Shown: positions 8,311 through 14,646, counted from the stretch's first letter. The stretch: 22,735 bases of DNA from Prolixibacteraceae bacterium (GCA_023228025.1 JALOCD010000066.1:1-22735), one strand, 5' to 3'. The notes: generated by a model from the sequence alone, not told the origin. Made by a program: numbers and translations.

Positions 8311-8630
8311 GCGTAGATTCCAGACTTTATTGCATTCATAAAAATTGGCTGTTTCCCTCTAATAGTTTTTAATTCTTTTAAAGAAAGCAAATGCGCATCA
8401 ATAATTATATTATACTTTAGGTCAATCTCATAGCAAATATCAAGTATATTATTCTCATCCTTACCGGAATAATCCCTATCAAGCAAAATTAGAATATCAA
8501 AATCTGAATTCTCATTGGCTATCTCTTTAGCTTGAGACCCAAATAATATAACGTTCTTAATGGAATCCTGATATTGCTTTCTGAGAGTATCCCTCAAATC
8601 CCTCAATATAACGGCTTTATCCATAATCAT
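8307..8630 (-). CDS. MNT-type nucleotidyltransferase (HEPN/MNT pair)
   Basis: This is a 107-residue minimal nucleotidyltransferase. The signature GSx10DxD is present (G31, S32 ... D43, D45), with a third acidic residue D78 in NIIIDAHLL, so the active site looks intact. In HEPN/MNT toxin-antitoxin systems the MNT protein acts as antitoxin, modifying or binding the HEPN RNase; that is family knowledge. Here the HEPN gene immediately downstream, overlapping by 4 bp, is a deletion remnant, leaving the MNT gene orphaned. Start at 8630 (MIMDK); the second Met at 8624 is equally possible. It is AT-rich like the rest of the island. Confidence 0.87.
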   Translation of the reverse strand: MIMDKAVILRDLRDTLRKQYQDSIKNVILFGSQAKEIANENSDFDILILLDRDYSGKDENNILDICYEIDLKYNIIIDAHLLSLKELKTIRGKQPIFMNAIKSGIYA

Positions 8631-8683
8631 CTATTTTGCGGCTAATTTACAACTTTTTAGAGACTGAGTAAAATTTGGTTTTT

Positions 8684-8800
8684 GTCCCGTTAGGGATATA
8701 ATGTCGGTAGAATATGAATTGAGACCTAAATTCCGTCCCGTACGGGACGGGATATCTTGCGTTAAATTCTCTTTCTACCGACATTATGTGCCTACGGCAC
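8684..8800. repeat. Cloverleaf-like palindromic element
   Basis: The 15-bp outer arms ATAATGTCGGTAGAA (8698-8712) and its perfect inverse (8773-8787) enclose a perfect 18-bp palindrome, CCGTCCCGTACGGGACGG (8733-8750). Each arm is flanked on its outer side by a short hairpin (TCCCGTTAGGGA at left, GTGCCTACGGCAC at right). The two outer flanks are themselves inverted copies of one another. The element lies in the 393-bp gap 8631-9023, with no gene in it. Similar TCGGTAGAA/CTACGG elements are, to my knowledge, scattered through Bacteroidota genomes. Confidence 0.7.
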
Positions 8801-8918
8801 AGTCCTGATCAAGTGATTTCTAATGAATAAAATAGGAACTATATAGTTTAAACAGTTTCTTAGTGAATCTTTTAAAGAAGGAGGAGCAGAATGATAAAGT
8901 TAGGTTGGTGGAACAATT

Positions 8919-8995
8919 ACACCAGAAAATCACCCCGAAATTGAAACCACATAAAACAGGGATGCAAAATTTGGATTCGCGAGGGGATTCCGTGC
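8919..8995 (+). repeat. Repeat A, copy 1
   Basis: This is a 77-bp segment from ACACCAG to CCGTGC, sharing the core GGATGCAAAATTnGGATTCG and the downstream GGGATTnCGTGC with copy 2 at 10642-10720. It lies just past the 3' end of the SH3b gene (minus strand). The rest of 8801-9023 shows no gene I can support. Confidence 0.65.
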
Positions 8996-9023
8996 AACTG
9001 TGTTTTGTTTATCAATTTCATAG

Positions 9024-9809
9024 TTACTCTTCCCAGTTTTCATCGTTTAGGTCAATTATGTATTGGGGGTGTCCAAAAACCCATCCAATCTGCTTTTTAT
9101 CTTCCGTGGCTACTTTATACCAAACCCATTGTAAGTTATTTTTTACATCAAGTTCTTTTGTACTTCCCAAGTAAAACAAACGTTCATGGCGTTTCAGAAA
9201 ACATATAATCTTGCCATTAATAGGCTTTTCCCTCAACTCAACACTGTCCACATAAGTAGTAATTACCGGTCCCGAGTTTAATGATGGATTAACGGTTTCA
9301 CGCTTGATATTTAATAAAGATAGATATGGATCTAATCTTGCCATAAAAGTCGATATTTTGGACTCTTTGTAAATAGGTTTTAAATCAACAATATCTGTCC
9401 TATTTTCTTTCTCATGATATAAAATAACATCTCTTTTTTTTGTGAAGATGGTATTAACAACCCCATCTTGAAATGGTATCGAAAATATGATGTTATCGTT
9501 ATAGTTGTCAAAATATACGGATTCGACATATTGTCCTCCTTCATTATTAGTTCCCTTTACAATTAGTTTTTGTAAATTTCTAGATTTGTCGACATAACCT
9601 TCAAGTTTAGTTGTATCATTTCCATTTACGACATTAGCAAATAGGTTTGGGGACTTTTGACTTAATGAATTAATAAGATTTCTTGTTCTCAAAATAGTCG
9701 GGTCAATAGTTTGGGCTGGTTCATCTGATTTTTGTTTGTTCAATAAAACCTGAGCCAAACAATTGTAATGAAGCGAGATGATCAGTACTAAGAATATAAT
9801 ATTTCTCAT
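9024..9809 (-). CDS. Secreted SH3b-domain protein of unknown function
   Basis: From the Met at 9809 (MRNIIFLVLIISLHYNCLAQ) the protein is 261 residues and starts with a clear Sec signal. This Met is preferred to the one at 9839, which adds ten polar residues and lies inside repeat B. The middle (about 40-180) is an uncharacterised beta-rich region. The C-terminal about 70 residues look like a bacterial SH3 domain: VELREKPINGKIICFLKRHE, then WVWYKVATEDKKQIGWVFG at the usual position. SH3b domains bind peptidoglycan or peptides, so an envelope role is likely, but no specific function can be given. It is strongly AT-rich and flanked by repeat A downstream and repeat B upstream. Confidence 0.75.
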   Translation of the reverse strand: MRNIIFLVLIISLHYNCLAQVLLNKQKSDEPAQTIDPTILRTRNLINSLSQKSPNLFANVVNGNDTTKLEGYVDKSRNLQKLIVKGTNNEGGQYVESVYFDNYNDNIIFSIPFQDGVVNTIFTKKRDVILYHEKENRTDIVDLKPIYKESKISTFMARLDPYLSLLNIKRETVNPSLNSGPVITTYVDSVELREKPINGKIICFLKRHERLFYLGSTKELDVKNNLQWVWYKVATEDKKQIGWVFGHPQYIIDLNDENWEE

Positions 9810-9833
9810 GAGTTGCAATTTTTGTGATCTATG

Positions 9834-9881
9834 CTTCATGTTGGGACTCGTGCCTCAACCACACGAAACCTTAGTTATTGG
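9834..9881 (+). repeat. Repeat B, copy 1
   Basis: This 48-bp segment (CTTCATGTTGGGACTCG...TTAGTTATTGG) matches copy 2 at 11099-11146 at 45 of 48 positions by hand alignment. It separates the SH3b gene from the 56-aa gene. Confidence 0.8.
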
Positions 9882-9917
9882 CTGGCGTTCCGCTCCATGA
9901 AAACCAAACTATTGGAG

Positions 9918-10088
9918 TTAGGCATTGATTTTTCTTGGTTGCGATGCCTTTTTAACTTTAGTCGGTTTCTTAGCGCCCAACAATTTATGAGCCTTTATAT
10001 ATTCGCTGATAGCATGTTCTTCTTCTTTTGTCATGGGATCTTGTCCACCAATAAAATCCACATCAAGCTCTGCAGGTTTACGTTTCAT
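9918..10088 (-). CDS. Small 56-aa protein coupled to GNAT-like gene
   Basis: On the minus strand the frame starts at ATG 10088, sharing ATGA with the stop of the preceding GNAT-like gene, and ends with TAA at 9918. The 56-residue product begins MKRKPAELDVDFIGGQDPMT, continues KEEEHAISEYIKAHK and ends in a lysine-rich tail (AKKPTKVKKASQPRK). There is no signal peptide or membrane segment; it looks like a small acidic/helical region with a basic tail. The four-base overlap implies translational coupling, so the two proteins probably act together. I recall similar small FIGGQ-x-PLTKEEE-type proteins as hypothetical proteins in Bacteroidota, but no function is known to me. Confidence 0.7.
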   Translation of the reverse strand: MKRKPAELDVDFIGGQDPMTKEEEHAISEYIKAHKLLGAKKPTKVKKASQPRKINA

Positions 10089-10612
10089 TTTGGAAAATAT
10101 TTATTGATGAGTTTTAATGCTGCTTTGGTATCAATTATCATTATTCTTCCACCGATATGTACGGCACCTAAAGTGTCAATATAATGTTGAATAAGCTGTG
10201 TCTTTGAGATAAAGGAGACATTTCCTTCGTGCCCCCGCTGAAAAGCTAGTTTGCAAACAAAAGCGACTAAATTTCCTGGGACTCCGGCGTAAACTTTGGT
10301 TTTCCCTTTGTTAAATGGGGCACTCTCAACCAAATGCATGTAAACGTGGTCTGACTTTATTTCTATACTTACTAATCCTTGAATAACCGATTGATTGTTT
10401 ACGATTGTCAGTTTATAAACATCTTTCTCGGGTTGTATATACTCTGATTTCCAGTCAAATTGCCAGCCATTCTTCTTGGTCACCGTTTTGAGGTCTGCGA
10501 TCGAAATAATTGTGATATCTGTCGCGAAACTGTCGCCAGTCACAACATTTTCAATAGAGTTTGTCAATTTGTCAACCTCAAAATCAAGCCCTATTTGTTC
10601 ACGCCTCTTCAC
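10085..10612 (-). CDS. GNAT-fold-like hypothetical protein
   Basis: This 175-residue protein has a GTG start at 10612 (the preceding in-frame codon is TAA). Its C-terminal half, VYAGVPGNLVAFVCKLAFQR then GHEGNVSFISKTQLIQHYIDTLGA, resembles the acetyl-CoA-binding helix and following strand of GNAT-like domains. The N-terminal half (ENVVTGDSFATDITIISIAD) matches the start of a Bacteroidota family I know only as hypothetical or GNAT-like. No catalytic residue can be assigned with confidence. It overlaps the 56-aa gene by 4 bp at its 3' end, and repeat A copy 2 lies 30 bp upstream. A near-perfect -7 box sits almost on the start codon, so the mRNA may be leaderless or nearly so. Confidence 0.7.
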   Translation of the reverse strand: MKRREQIGLDFEVDKLTNSIENVVTGDSFATDITIISIADLKTVTKKNGWQFDWKSEYIQPEKDVYKLTIVNNQSVIQGLVSIEIKSDHVYMHLVESAPFNKGKTKVYAGVPGNLVAFVCKLAFQRGHEGNVSFISKTQLIQHYIDTLGAVHIGGRIMIIDTKAALKLINKYFPK

Positions 10613-10616
10613 TTAT

Positions 10617-10624
10617 CAAAGATA
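10617..10624 (-). promoter_or_regulatory. Candidate -7 box of the GNAT/56-aa operon
   Basis: Minus-strand TATCTTTG is a full match to TAnnTTTG. It ends only 5 bases before the GTG at 10612, so transcription would begin at or next to the start codon. No convincing -33 TTG at the usual distance was found. Confidence 0.4.
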
Positions 10625-10641
10625 CAAAATAAGGGCTAAAT

Positions 10642-10720
10642 ATACCAGAAGAACATCCCTAAAAATCGAACCCCCATAAAATACGGATGCAAAATTAGGA
10701 TTCGTGAAGGGATTTCGTGC
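10642..10720 (+). repeat. Repeat A, copy 2
   Basis: This segment runs from ATACCAG to TTCGTGC and aligns end to end with copy 1 (8919-8995). It carries the stop codon and last residues of the small membrane protein gene at 10695. Confidence 0.65.
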
Positions 10721-10913
10721 TATAGTATCTATCTCCATTTAGTTTTTTTCTCAATTCGAATTGTCCAATATATTTTCCGGAAAAGTATGCAATCATAGCT
10801 ACAACAACTGCGTATTTGGACAGAAGATTCGAGTAACCAAAATAATCTATCAGAGAAAATACAACACCGATAACGATGATAAATAAAATATCAAAGAATG
10901 GAACATTTGTCAT
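10695..10913 (-). CDS. Small membrane protein, hypothetical
   Basis: The 72-residue product has two hydrophobic stretches, FFDILFIIVIGVVFSLIDYF and YAVVVAMIAYFSGKYIG, so it is probably a two-helix inner-membrane protein with a short charged C-terminus. I do not recognise a family. The final residues (about KSLHES) and the stop are encoded inside repeat A copy 2, so the native C-terminus may have been replaced by repeat insertion. It is AT-rich and on the same strand as the SH3b, 56-aa and GNAT genes. Confidence 0.5.
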   Translation of the reverse strand: MTNVPFFDILFIIVIGVVFSLIDYFGYSNLLSKYAVVVAMIAYFSGKYIGQFELRKKLNGDRYYSTKSLHES

Positions 10914-11050
10914 GAGGAGGAATATTTTTTCTAAATCGTTTTATTTTGTGAATATATAAAATCCAGATAAGTTTTTAACCAAGGCCGCAAGGAACATGCT
11001 TTACAATTACCTATACCTGCCCAATTATCTGATGATTTATACTCAATAAT

Positions 11051-11092
11051 ATGTGGATATAAAATTGGCATCTGTGTGAGGGACTTCAGGCT
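11051..11092 (+). repeat. Repeat A, degenerate third copy
   Basis: GTGGATATAAAATTGGCATC...GAGGGACTTCAGGC aligns with the core of repeat A (GGATGCAAAATTnGGATTCG...AGGGATTTCGTGC) with many substitutions. It sits six bases before repeat B copy 2. The rest of the 310-bp gap 10914-11223 holds no gene that I can see. Confidence 0.4.
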
Positions 11093-11098
11093 ACAGGA

Positions 11099-11146
11099 CT
11101 TCATGTTGGGGCTCGTCCCTCAACCACACGAAGCCTTAGTTATTGG
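11099..11146 (+). repeat. Repeat B, copy 2
   Basis: 45/48 identical to the copy at 9834-9881 and in the same orientation. It lies immediately upstream of the methyltransferase promoter. Confidence 0.8.
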
Positions 11147-11173
11147 GTGCTAGGTTTTGTTTCTTTTTTTAAA

Positions 11174-11190
11174 TATTCCTTTTTGGAATA
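11174..11190. promoter_or_regulatory. Candidate C-protein operator in the methyltransferase promoter
   Basis: TATTCCTTTTTGGAATA has perfect 6-bp arms. The identical 17-mer occurs in the C-R promoter at 14317-14333. Here it covers the TTTG that would serve as the -33 element, so binding should repress the methyltransferase gene. Confidence 0.75.
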
Positions 11191-11201
11191 ATCATTTTTC
11201 T

Positions 11202-11209
11202 TATCTTTG
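11202..11209 (+). promoter_or_regulatory. -7 promoter box of the methyltransferase gene
   Basis: TATCTTTG is an exact match to TAnnTTTG. A TTTG at 11182-11185 lies 16 bases upstream as a plausible -33 element. The start codon at 11224 leaves a leader of only about 8 bases. Confidence 0.65.
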
Positions 11210-11223
11210 CAAAAAGAAGCAAG

Positions 11224-12915
11224 ATGAATGAAGTAACAATAAAAAATTCAGGTGCTACGTTTACGCCAACAGAATTAGCTGATTTTCTTTCTGATAGATT
11301 GTTTTCTGAACTTAATCAGCAAGCAGAAACTTCATATACTATTCTGGACCCAGCCTGTGGAGAAGGTGAGCTTTTAGCTTCCATTGCTCGAAAATTCAAA
11401 GCATCACATAATAATTTCAAACTTAACATTAAAGGTTTTGATACTAATATTGACTATCTAATAGCCGCCAAGTTAAATCTATCCGAGTTTAATATTAATG
11501 TAGATATTCAGAATCAAGATTTTTTAAGCACTCAAGGGGTTTGTGTTGAACCTCTGAATTTATTTAGTCAGAATATTAGTGAAGAATATGCTGATATCAT
11601 TATTGCAAATCCACCTTATGTTAGAACGCAAATACTTGGAACTGAAAAAGCCCAAGAAATTGCAAAGCGATTTAATTTAAAAGGGCGTGTTGATTTGTAT
11701 TATCCGTTCTTAATAGCAATGACAAACGTATTAAAGAAAGGCGGCTTAATTGGTGTAATTACATCCAATAGATATTTATTTACCAAAAGTGGCGAATCAA
11801 TTCGGAAGTTTTTGCTTGAAAATTATGAACCCATTGAAGTCATTGACTTAGGAGACACAAAAATATTCGAAGCTGCCGTTTTACCTGCAATTTTTATTGG
11901 ACGAAAAAAATCAAGTAAAATACTACTTTCAGAACCATGCAAGTTTGCTAAAATCTATGAAGAGTTAAATGGAACTCATAAACCTATTTTGGAAGCTAAA
12001 TCTTTATTTGATATTATAAACACAAACAAATCAGGCATTTATTCGGTAAATGAACGAAAATATAATTTTTCCGTAGGATCGCTAAAACATGCGCCAAATA
12101 AGACAGATATATGGCAAATGACCAATTCGGAAGAGAATACATGGATTGAACAGATTAGTAAAAATTCTACATTTCAGATTGGAGATAAATTTAAGGTCAG
12201 AGTTGGTGTAAAATCCTGTGCGGATAACGTGTATCTTAAGCAGAATTGGGATAATGAACCTTTTGTGCCTGAAATTAAACTATTTAAAAAACTAATTTCA
12301 CAAGAAAATATACAACGTTGGTGTTTTTCTTCTGGTAATAATCTTAAAATATTATATCCGCATTATTCAGAAAATGGGAAAAGATTAGTTATTAATCTTG
12401 AAGATTATCCCAATGCTAAAAAATATTTTGAAGCTAATAAAGAGCAATTAGAAGGTCGAAATTATTTAATTGAGGCAGGTCGCAAGTGGTATGAAATGTG
12501 GGTACCACAAAATCCCGAATTTTGGGCTTTGCCCAAATTAGTATTTCCTGATATTAGTGTCGATGCAAGGTTTTATTATGATGAATTTGGTTCGGTTGTA
12601 AATGGCAATTGCTATTGGATTGTTGCGCAATCTGAACAAGAAAAGGAGTTGTTGTTGTTAATTCAAGGTGTTGCAAATTCAGATCTAATGGCACAATACC
12701 ATGATTTATGCTTTAACAATAAGTTATATTCGGGCCGAAGGAGATATTTTAGTCAGTATATTGAAAAATATCCAATACCAAACCCTAACAAAAATAGTTC
12801 AAAGCAGATAATTGAAGTTGTAAAAAAACTAAATGAATTATCTGCATTAAATCAAGAGGTTGCTGAATTGGAAACCAAACTCAATGATTTGGTTAAAGAA
12901 TCGTTTGGCTTCTAA
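11224..12915 (+). CDS. Type II N6-adenine DNA methyltransferase (gamma class)
   Basis: This 563-residue enzyme transfers methyl from S-adenosylmethionine to adenine in the recognition site of the adjacent endonuclease. Motif X-like TPTELADFL is at about 14-22, motif I DPACGEGEL at 42-50 (AdoMet binding), and catalytic motif IV NPPY at 129-132. The target-recognition region, about 300-540, resembles TaqI/Eco57I-type C-terminal specificity domains. The order X-I-IV-TRD is that of gamma-class enzymes. Nothing is missing. The gene is AT-rich, convergent with the endonuclease gene, and the two stop codons overlap (CTAA at 12912-12915). Its promoter carries the same palindrome as the C-R promoter, implying shared control. 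The recognition sequence cannot be inferred. Confidence 0.92.
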   Translation: MNEVTIKNSGATFTPTELADFLSDRLFSELNQQAETSYTILDPACGEGELLASIARKFKASHNNFKLNIKGFDTNIDYLIAAKLNLSEFNINVDIQNQDFLSTQGVCVEPLNLFSQNISEEYADIIIANPPYVRTQILGTEKAQEIAKRFNLKGRVDLYYPFLIAMTNVLKKGGLIGVITSNRYLFTKSGESIRKFLLENYEPIEVIDLGDTKIFEAAVLPAIFIGRKKSSKILLSEPCKFAKIYEELNGTHKPILEAKSLFDIINTNKSGIYSVNERKYNFSVGSLKHAPNKTDIWQMTNSEENTWIEQISKNSTFQIGDKFKVRVGVKSCADNVYLKQNWDNEPFVPEIKLFKKLISQENIQRWCFSSGNNLKILYPHYSENGKRLVINLEDYPNAKKYFEANKEQLEGRNYLIEAGRKWYEMWVPQNPEFWALPKLVFPDISVDARFYYDEFGSVVNGNCYWIVAQSEQEKELLLLIQGVANSDLMAQYHDLCFNNKLYSGRRRYFSQYIEKYPIPNPNKNSSKQIIEVVKKLNELSALNQEVAELETKLNDLVKESFGF

Positions 12916-14027
12916 GGATTATAAACACACATTCCGTCATAAGAATGAAAGAAACTCATCGGGATAGTGCGTTGGCATTTATAACTGACATCACTAACAT
13001 AGGTAAATATTTCGCCAAGCTTTTCTCCTGGTGCAAGTATTATACCCTCGATTATATCGGTTTTGGGATTGGTTAGTGCAATTAAATATCTAACATCAAA
13101 AGTTGTCAAATTATTTTCCACAACAACAACTTCCTCTTTTTCAGGAGTGAACCGACCTAAATCGACTGTTTGTGCATCTTGAACTTTTACCTCAAGTAAT
13201 TGATTTGGAATGTCAGGAAAACCACCAACCAGATTTTCATTATCCGTCATTTTGTAACCTAAAAGTTCAAGAGTTATACGCTCAAGTGCTTGCCCTCTGT
13301 TTTTTGTTGCTGAATTACTCAGTTTCTTCCCAATAAGTTTTTTAGCAACCCTTTCAGTCAATAGTTTGATAGAGTATAAGTTTTGGATACTTGGCTCATT
13401 AGACATTGAATCATCAGGCTCTTTATATGTATCAGTAATTAAATAAGATAGCTTTTTTGAGTCTGGGAATGTTAAAATTTTCGATTCACTTGAATAAATT
13501 TGATTTCGGGCTTTGTGGGATATTAACAATTGATGTTTGATTGTCGGCTTCCCAAATTTACCGAAATGCGTTTCAATGTATTCTGCTGTAAGTATGACAA
13601 TTAAAGAAATGATATTTTTCAGAGAATCAATTTTAACAAAAATGTATCTTACTTCATCACATTTTAATGTTTCACCAGAATCGTATTTTATTAAAACCGT
13701 TTTACAATTTGGTATCCTATTCCATACTTGTAAATTATAAGATTCTCCGCTTGTTACTGTGTAAGAATCGATCAATTCCCTAAGCATTTTAGGCACGCCC
13801 TTTTTCTTGGGTGGAACAATTTCGAATTCTTCAGTATTAGCTCCTTCAGGAAGTCCATTTCTTAGTAGTTCAGTAGCAATAAGTTTTCTAATATTAGCTC
13901 CGTCTGTTCGGGTTTTTCCTGTTAGTTTAAATTCGCTACCGACAAGTCCCTTAAAAATTTCGGGTAGTTTTGCTATTTCTGTTAAATGTTTTGGGGATTT
14001 TGGTGGAATTTTAAATGCTTCGTCCAT
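12912..14027 (-). CDS. Type II restriction endonuclease, PD-(D/E)XK
   Basis: The 371-residue protein lies between a C-protein gene and a convergent methyltransferase gene, the expected place for the restriction enzyme. A textbook nuclease motif is visible: E249 in RGQALERITLELLGY, then P271-D272 in GGFPDIPNQLLEVKV, with E279 and K281 forming PD-x6-ExK. The N-terminal 200 residues show no recognisable domain and probably hold DNA recognition. It starts 5 bp after the C gene stop (one operon). The length is in the range of larger type II enzymes such as AccI, but specificity cannot be read. Role inferred from context plus motif. Confidence 0.88.
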   Translation of the reverse strand: MDEAFKIPPKSPKHLTEIAKLPEIFKGLVGSEFKLTGKTRTDGANIRKLIATELLRNGLPEGANTEEFEIVPPKKKGVPKMLRELIDSYTVTSGESYNLQVWNRIPNCKTVLIKYDSGETLKCDEVRYIFVKIDSLKNIISLIVILTAEYIETHFGKFGKPTIKHQLLISHKARNQIYSSESKILTFPDSKKLSYLITDTYKEPDDSMSNEPSIQNLYSIKLLTERVAKKLIGKKLSNSATKNRGQALERITLELLGYKMTDNENLVGGFPDIPNQLLEVKVQDAQTVDLGRFTPEKEEVVVVENNLTTFDVRYLIALTNPKTDIIEGIILAPGEKLGEIFTYVSDVSYKCQRTIPMSFFHSYDGMCVYNP

Positions 14028-14032
14028 ATTCT

Positions 14033-14272
14033 TTATTTCACAGATTCATTTTCAGGAATAAAGAATGTTATGGGCCGATTATAATATTTTGCTAGTTCTA
14101 GTAAAATTAAAAAATCTAAACGCCTTGCCCCGTTTTCAATTTTTGACAATTCACTTTGTGAAACAATCTTTCTGTCCGAAACTTGTTTTTGTGAAAGTCC
14201 TGCCTGCTCACGTGCTTCAATCAATCTACATGAGAGGAAACGTCTTTTTTCACTATAATCATTTCTGCTCAT
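14033..14272 (-). CDS. XRE/Cro-type controller (C) protein of the R-M system
   Basis: The 79-residue protein from ATG 14272 (MSRNDYSEKRR) carries one helix-turn-helix domain at about residues 13-70, with the core GLSQKQVSDR and SQSELSKIENGARR. A TTG at 14296 could extend it by eight residues, but it lies within the second operator and is unlikely. Size, position directly ahead of the endonuclease gene (5-bp gap) and HTH type match controller proteins of type II R-M systems. These bind paired palindromes (C boxes), first activating and then repressing their own C-R operon. Two such palindromes, 35 bp apart, lie just upstream. A longer XRE repressor of another kind is the alternative, but context favours a C protein. 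Confidence 0.88.
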   Translation of the reverse strand: MSRNDYSEKRRFLSCRLIEAREQAGLSQKQVSDRKIVSQSELSKIENGARRLDFLILLELAKYYNRPITFFIPENESVK

Positions 14273-14281
14273 AATACTCAA

Positions 14282-14298
14282 TATTCCATTTTGCAATA
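14282..14298. promoter_or_regulatory. Second candidate C-box, C-R promoter
   Basis: TATTCCATTTTGCAATA matches the operator 17-mer at 15 of 17 positions. Its centre is 35 bp from the better copy. It overlaps the candidate minus-strand -7 box TAATATTG (14301-14294, 7/8 match) and the expected start of transcription, a position suited to repression. Confidence 0.6.
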
Positions 14299-14316
14299 TT
14301 ATGAAGAATGATTTGG

Positions 14317-14333
14317 TATTCCTTTTTGGAATA
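14317..14333. promoter_or_regulatory. First candidate C-box, C-R promoter
   Basis: TATTCCTTTTTGGAATA is identical to the palindrome in the methyltransferase promoter. It lies 15 bp upstream of the candidate -7 box, at the place of a -33 element, a position suited to activation by a bound C protein. Confidence 0.75.
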
Positions 14334-14544
14334 TTTTCAGCAAATTCAAGGGTTTGTCAGAGGGAAATTCAATTTATTTTTCGCTGTAACGCTTCCTCGG
14401 AGCTTTTCATAGCCTTGCACACAACGTATTAGCATTTCATTTAGCGGTTTCCCAAATTTATGTAAAATATAGTTGAAAGGCAAATAGTTAGGTTGAATTT
14501 GAGTAAAAAGAGAAGAGGAAATCGTGCAAGGCAAATTTGGTGAC

Positions 14545-14590
14545 GCGGTTTGTAACCGCATTTCTTAAATATCCACGATTAAAATCGCGG
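14545..14590. repeat. REP-like palindromic pair
   Basis: GCGGTTTGTAACCGC (14545-14559) and CCACGATTAAAATCGCGG (14573-14590) are two short hairpins in tandem. Elements of this look are common as REP-type repeats mobilised by RAYT transposases in Bacteroidota. No transposase is in the window. The rest of the 480-bp gap 14273-14752, apart from the operators and the palindrome that follows, shows no convincing gene. Confidence 0.5.
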
Positions 14591-14611
14591 CACCCGATAG
14601 CCATTGCGCTT

Positions 14612-14646
14612 GCCAAAAGAGCCGCCCGCCGGGCGGCTCTTTTGGC
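14612..14646. terminator. Perfect 17-bp-arm GC-rich palindrome (terminator-like)
   Basis: GCCAAAAGAGCCGCCCG is followed by one base and then its exact inverse complement. The arms give a very stable GC stem bracketed by A4 and T4 runs, so it works as a terminator in both directions. It marks the edge of the AT-rich block; no gene reads into it directly from either side. Confidence 0.7.

Noticed and set aside
8024..8341. Plus-strand frame with hydrophobic N-terminus
   Set aside because: It is antisense to the HEPN remnant, which gives recognisable family sequence on the minus strand.
8863..9208. Plus-strand frames near the end of the SH3b gene
   Set aside because: They run over repeat A and antisense to the SH3b domain; no family pattern.
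9831..10184. Plus-strand 117-codon frame
   Set aside because: It is antisense to the 56-aa gene and the end of the GNAT-like gene and begins inside repeat B.
9834..11146. Integron attC sites
   Set aside because: Repeat B has GTTGGG ... CTCAAC, which is the opposite order to the attC core sites (RYYYAAC ... GTTRRRY), and no integrase is present.
14346..14561. Minus-strand 71-codon frame in the gap before the ICMT-like gene
   Set aside because: No family pattern, no promoter, and it begins at the REP-like element; treated as non-coding.
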